Below are positions 61,427 to 64,000 of a stretch of DNA of 64,000 bases, piece after piece; positions within the stretch are counted from its first letter, which is position 1, and every line of letters begins with the position of its first letter. A program made the position numbers and the translations under genes. This DNA comes from Rhizobiales bacterium 62-17 (lineage in GTDB: Bacteria > Pseudomonadota > Alphaproteobacteria > Rhizobiales > Beijerinckiaceae). The notes beneath the pieces are model-generated. The model was not told where the DNA came from. It saw only the letters and a program-made list of their open reading frames with translations, and made no database searches. The stretch covers positions 1,712,818-1,776,817 of the forward strand of contig MKVW01000009.1 in the NCBI GenBank assembly GCA_001898965.1. Reading direction: 5' to 3'.

Positions 61427-62848
61427 TCAGCTTTTCTGGCGCGGACTGCCATAGCGGGCCTTGAGCAGGGCGAACAGCATGCGCGCCGTCTGCGGCTCGC
61501 CACCCTCCGGCCGGCCGGGCTTGGTCGAAGGTGTCCAGCCATAAATGTCGAAATGCGCCCAGGATACGCCGGTTTCGATGAAGCGGCGCAGATACAGCGC
61601 GGCGGTGATGGAACCCGCGAATGGGCCGCTCGACACATTGTTGAGCGAGGCGATCTTGCTGTCGAGCATCGCATCGTAAGCGTCCCACAGCGGCAGACGC
61701 CACACCGGATCTTGCTCAGCGAAAGCCGTCGTGGTGATCGCCTCGGCCAGCGCATCATCGTTGCAGTAGAAGGGCGGCAAATCGGGGCCAAGCGCCACGC
61801 GGGCGGCGCCCGTCAACGTGGCGAAGTCGAACAGCACCTGCGGTTTTTCCTCGCAGGCGAGTGCCAGCGCGTCGCACAGGATCAAACGCCCTTCGGCATC
61901 CGTATTGCCGATCTCGACCGTCAATCCCTTGCGGCTCTTGTAGACGTCACCAGGGCGGAACGCATTGCCGGAGATGGAGTTCTCGACGATCGGCAGCAAC
62001 ACGCGCAGGCGCACGTTGAGTTTGGCGCCCATGATCATCTCGCCGAGCGCCAGCGCCGTGGCGGCGCCCGCCATGTCCTTCTTCATCAAAAGCATGGCGC
62101 TCGATGGTTTGATGTCGAGGCCGCCTGTATCGAAGCAGACGCCTTTGCCGACGAGCGTCACTTTTGGCGCGCGGGCCGGTCCCCAGGTCATGTCGACCAG
62201 ACGCGGCGGATCGTCGGAAGCGCGGCCGACCGCATGGATCAACGGAAAATTCTGCCGCAGCAAAGCATCGCCCTTGATGATCCGCACTTTCGCCTTGTGG
62301 CGGGTGGCAACCTGCCGCGCTGCGGCTTCGAGCGCGCTCGGCCCCATGTCATTGGTCGGCGTATTGATCAGGTCGCGGGCGCCGTGGATGGCTGTCACAG
62401 TGCGGGCAAGGCCTGCGGCGTCCACCTGTGCCGGAGGCACCAGTCGCGCGAAGGCCTGGCCGTTCTTGCCGTAGCGGCCGAAACGATAGGACGAGAGCCC
62501 CCAGGAGAGGGCCGCCAGTTCGCTGCTCTGCGCCGTGGCGCCGGGCGCATTGGCGAAATGATAATCGCCGGGCGGCAGTAGGCTCGCCAATCGCCCTGGC
62601 GCCAGGCCGTCGCGGCCCGGCTTGTCGAAGGCTTCGACGCCAAACAGCACGCAACCGATCGCGCCCGAAGGGGCGGGGCAGACGAGATGCCGGCCAGGCA
62701 TTGGCGAGAAGCCGTTGGCGGTGGCAAAAGCGACCGCCTCCTTGGGCAAATCCCCTTGCAGGCCCTTCCAGGTCTCGTTGGTCACGAACCAGACGGGAAT
62801 CGATTTCGTCGAAGCGGCGGCAAACAAAGTGGGCATTCTGATTCCCAT
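61427..62848 (-). CDS. Leucyl aminopeptidase family (M17) peptidase
   Basis: A 473-residue di-metal exopeptidase. The catalytic C-terminal domain contains VGKGVCFDTGGLDIKPSSAMLLMKKDMAGAA (metal Lys and Asp) and the invariant NTDAEGRLILCDALA. The N-terminal domain is divergent and shorter than PepA, nearer to PepB. GPFAGSITAALYLRRFIETGVSWAHFDIYGW closes the active site. It releases N-terminal residues from peptides in the cytoplasm. It lies upstream of the MarR/NlpC pair on the same strand with a 92-base gap. Confidence 0.93.
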   Translation of the reverse strand: MGIRMPTLFAAASTKSIPVWFVTNETWKGLQGDLPKEAVAFATANGFSPMPGRHLVCPAPSGAIGCVLFGVEAFDKPGRDGLAPGRLASLLPPGDYHFANAPGATAQSSELAALSWGLSSYRFGRYGKNGQAFARLVPPAQVDAAGLARTVTAIHGARDLINTPTNDMGPSALEAAARQVATRHKAKVRIIKGDALLRQNFPLIHAVGRASDDPPRLVDMTWGPARAPKVTLVGKGVCFDTGGLDIKPSSAMLLMKKDMAGAATALALGEMIMGAKLNVRLRVLLPIVENSISGNAFRPGDVYKSRKGLTVEIGNTDAEGRLILCDALALACEEKPQVLFDFATLTGAARVALGPDLPPFYCNDDALAEAITTTAFAEQDPVWRLPLWDAYDAMLDSKIASLNNVSSGPFAGSITAALYLRRFIETGVSWAHFDIYGWTPSTKPGRPEGGEPQTARMLFALLKARYGSPRQKS

Positions 62849-62945
62849 GCAGTGGAGAGGTCTGGGACGTTAACACCTCATTAGGGTTAACGCTTTATTG
62901 ATGCCTCTTTGACGGCCTGAAGCAACCCCAGATGACGAGTTTGGT

Positions 62946-63863
62946 ATGAATGTTACCGTCCAAACCGCGGCTGTGATCCGCGCCTTGAAACAGACCGTCA
63001 GTGCTCATGTTCTGACGGTCGCGACGGTGGTGGCTGCCGGGACCCTATTGGCGGGCTGCCAAAAAGTATCGGACGTCACCGGATCGATCACCCGCAGCAG
63101 CGAACCAGCACCCAACGATCCCATGGCCATGCGCCGCTACGCCGAAGATCTCGGCCGTCGTTACGATGCCGCCCCTAACGACAAGGCAACGGCGCTGCGC
63201 TATGCCCGCGCGCTGCGTGCCACGGGCCAGGCCGAACAGGCCACTGCCGTTCTACAGCGGGCGGCGGCCGCCATGCCCAATGACCTGGATGTCCTGGGCG
63301 CCTACGGCAAATCCCTGTCCGATGTCGGGCGCCTGCAGGAAGCCGCCAACGTGCTGGAAAAGGCGCATACGCCGGAGCGGCCGAACTGGTCGATCTATTC
63401 GGCGCAAGGCTCTGTCGCCGACAAGCTCGGCGAGCACCAGGCCGCGCAGAATTATTATCGGGCTGCCTTGCAGATCGCGCCGGAAGAGCCCTCGGTCATG
63501 TCCAATCTCGGCTTGTCCTACGCGCTCACCCGCCAGCTTCCGTTGGCCGAGGAAACGCTGCGGCGGGCCTCCGCCAACCCGCGCGCCGATGGCCGCGTGC
63601 GCCAAAATCTCGCGCTCATCCTGGCCCTGCAGGGCAAGTTCACCGAAGCCGAAGAGGTCGAGCGGCAAGTTCTGTCGCCCCAGGAAGCCGCGACCAATAT
63701 CGCGCAGATCCGCCAGATGATCGCTCAGTCCAATACCTGGCGCGACATTCAAAACTATGATCGTAAGCCGCAGGGCAAGCCAACGGCGCGTCCTCGCCAG
63801 CCGCAGCGTCCCTCCGTCAGTCCCGATCCGCAGCTTTCGGCGCTCGATCTGCCGTCACGTTGA
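62946..63863 (+). CDS. tadD: Tetratricopeptide lipoprotein, TadD-like
   Basis: A 305-residue protein with a lipobox (TLLAGC, Cys38), so it is probably attached to the outer membrane. Residues about 60-250 are tetratricopeptide repeats: ATALRYARALRATGQAEQATAVLQRAAAAMPNDLDVLGAYGKSL, then WSIYSAQGSVADKLGEHQAAQNYYRAALQIAPEEPSVMSNLGLSYAL. The tail is Pro/Arg-rich and disordered. TadD is a pilotin-like scaffold of Tad pilus (type IVc) assembly. The convergent gene at the right edge encodes TadC, which supports the assignment. Confidence 0.85.
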   Translation: MNVTVQTAAVIRALKQTVSAHVLTVATVVAAGTLLAGCQKVSDVTGSITRSSEPAPNDPMAMRRYAEDLGRRYDAAPNDKATALRYARALRATGQAEQATAVLQRAAAAMPNDLDVLGAYGKSLSDVGRLQEAANVLEKAHTPERPNWSIYSAQGSVADKLGEHQAAQNYYRAALQIAPEEPSVMSNLGLSYALTRQLPLAEETLRRASANPRADGRVRQNLALILALQGKFTEAEEVERQVLSPQEAATNIAQIRQMIAQSNTWRDIQNYDRKPQGKPTARPRQPQRPSVSPDPQLSALDLPSR

Positions 63864-63908
63864 CGACAGCGAGGCGGGAAGCGCCGCTCGTCTCGGGGCA
63901 GGTTTGGC

Positions 63909-64000
63909 TTATTGGATCGCCATGATCTGAATGATCGCCGGCGTCATGATGACGGCGAACAGGACCGGCAGAAAGAACAGGATCATCGGCACGGTCAGTT
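63909..64000 (-). CDS. tadC: Type II secretion F-domain protein TadC (only the C-terminal end)
   Basis: The final 30 residues are present, ending in TAA at 63909-63911. They read LTVPMILFFLPVLFAVIMTPAII and then QIMAIQ, the last transmembrane helix and tail typical of Tad inner-membrane platform proteins. The gene continues past the window. It converges with tadD. Confidence 0.7.
   Translation of the reverse strand, partial: LTVPMILFFLPVLFAVIMTPAIIQIMAIQ

Noticed and set aside
1..64000. CRISPR array, phage, integron or transposon
   Set aside because: No regularly spaced direct repeats, cas genes, integrase, transposase or phage structural genes were seen; the only repeat family has three widely spaced copies.

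Overview
The window is about 64 kb of GC-rich DNA from an alphaproteobacterium, most likely of the order Hyphomicrobiales (Rhizobiales). This rests on gene content: a membrane-anchored CycM-type cytochrome c divergent from kdsB, a Yej-type peptide importer, an expanded set of Bug/TctC binding proteins, pyruvate phosphate dikinase, and Tad pilus genes at the right edge. Genus cannot be fixed from the sequence alone. No rRNA, tRNA, CRISPR array, transposase, integrase or phage gene was seen, so this is chromosomal sequence: an accessory catabolic half followed by a more conserved half.

Left part (1-24955) is catabolic and scavenging. It holds four Bug/TctC solute-binding proteins and one NMT1/SsuA-like binding protein, none beside a permease. 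With them are an FAH-family hydrolase, an alpha/beta hydrolase plus luciferase-like monooxygenase under a MarR regulator, a LysR-controlled DoxX/flavodoxin pair, a two-subunit molybdenum hydroxylase, a YfcG-like glutathione transferase, a Rieske dioxygenase (alpha and beta subunits) behind an IclR regulator, a PQQ-type sugar dehydrogenase, a 918-residue Sel1-repeat protein, a GMC oxidoreductase and a 2-hydroxyacid dehydrogenase.

Middle part (25096-45083) is more housekeeping. It holds a four-gene Gld-like ABC export cluster (ATPase, permease, GldG-like protein, DUF4340), tandem DUF1330 genes, GNAT, SDR, an EamA transporter overlapping dxs, a VirK/DUF535 protein, an HdeD-like membrane protein, ppdK, ETF-ubiquinone oxidoreductase, YnfA, an O6-alkylguanine-DNA alkyltransferase, maleylacetoacetate isomerase, kdsB and cytochrome c. 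Three copies of a hairpin-forming intergenic repeat lie between 30.5 and 43 kb.

Right part (45261-64000) begins with the yejABEF-type operon and deoB. A Rieske oxygenase, MarR and Liv-type binding protein follow, controlled by a striking double palindrome and divergent from an aldo/keto reductase. Then come DUF1194 and gamma-glutamyltransferase, a purine-nucleoside-phosphorylase-fold protein that has lost most active-site residues, an NlpC/P60 hydrolase translationally coupled to a MarR regulator, an M17 aminopeptidase, TadD and the end of TadC.

Regulation is unusually legible. Regulators of the MarR, IclR and LysR families each sit beside clear inverted repeats in divergent promoters, and a perfect 22-bp palindrome lies just upstream of the ETF-QO gene. 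The strongest candidates for something undescribed are the degenerate PNP-fold protein and the repeat family, one copy of which supplies the stop codon of a DUF1330 gene.
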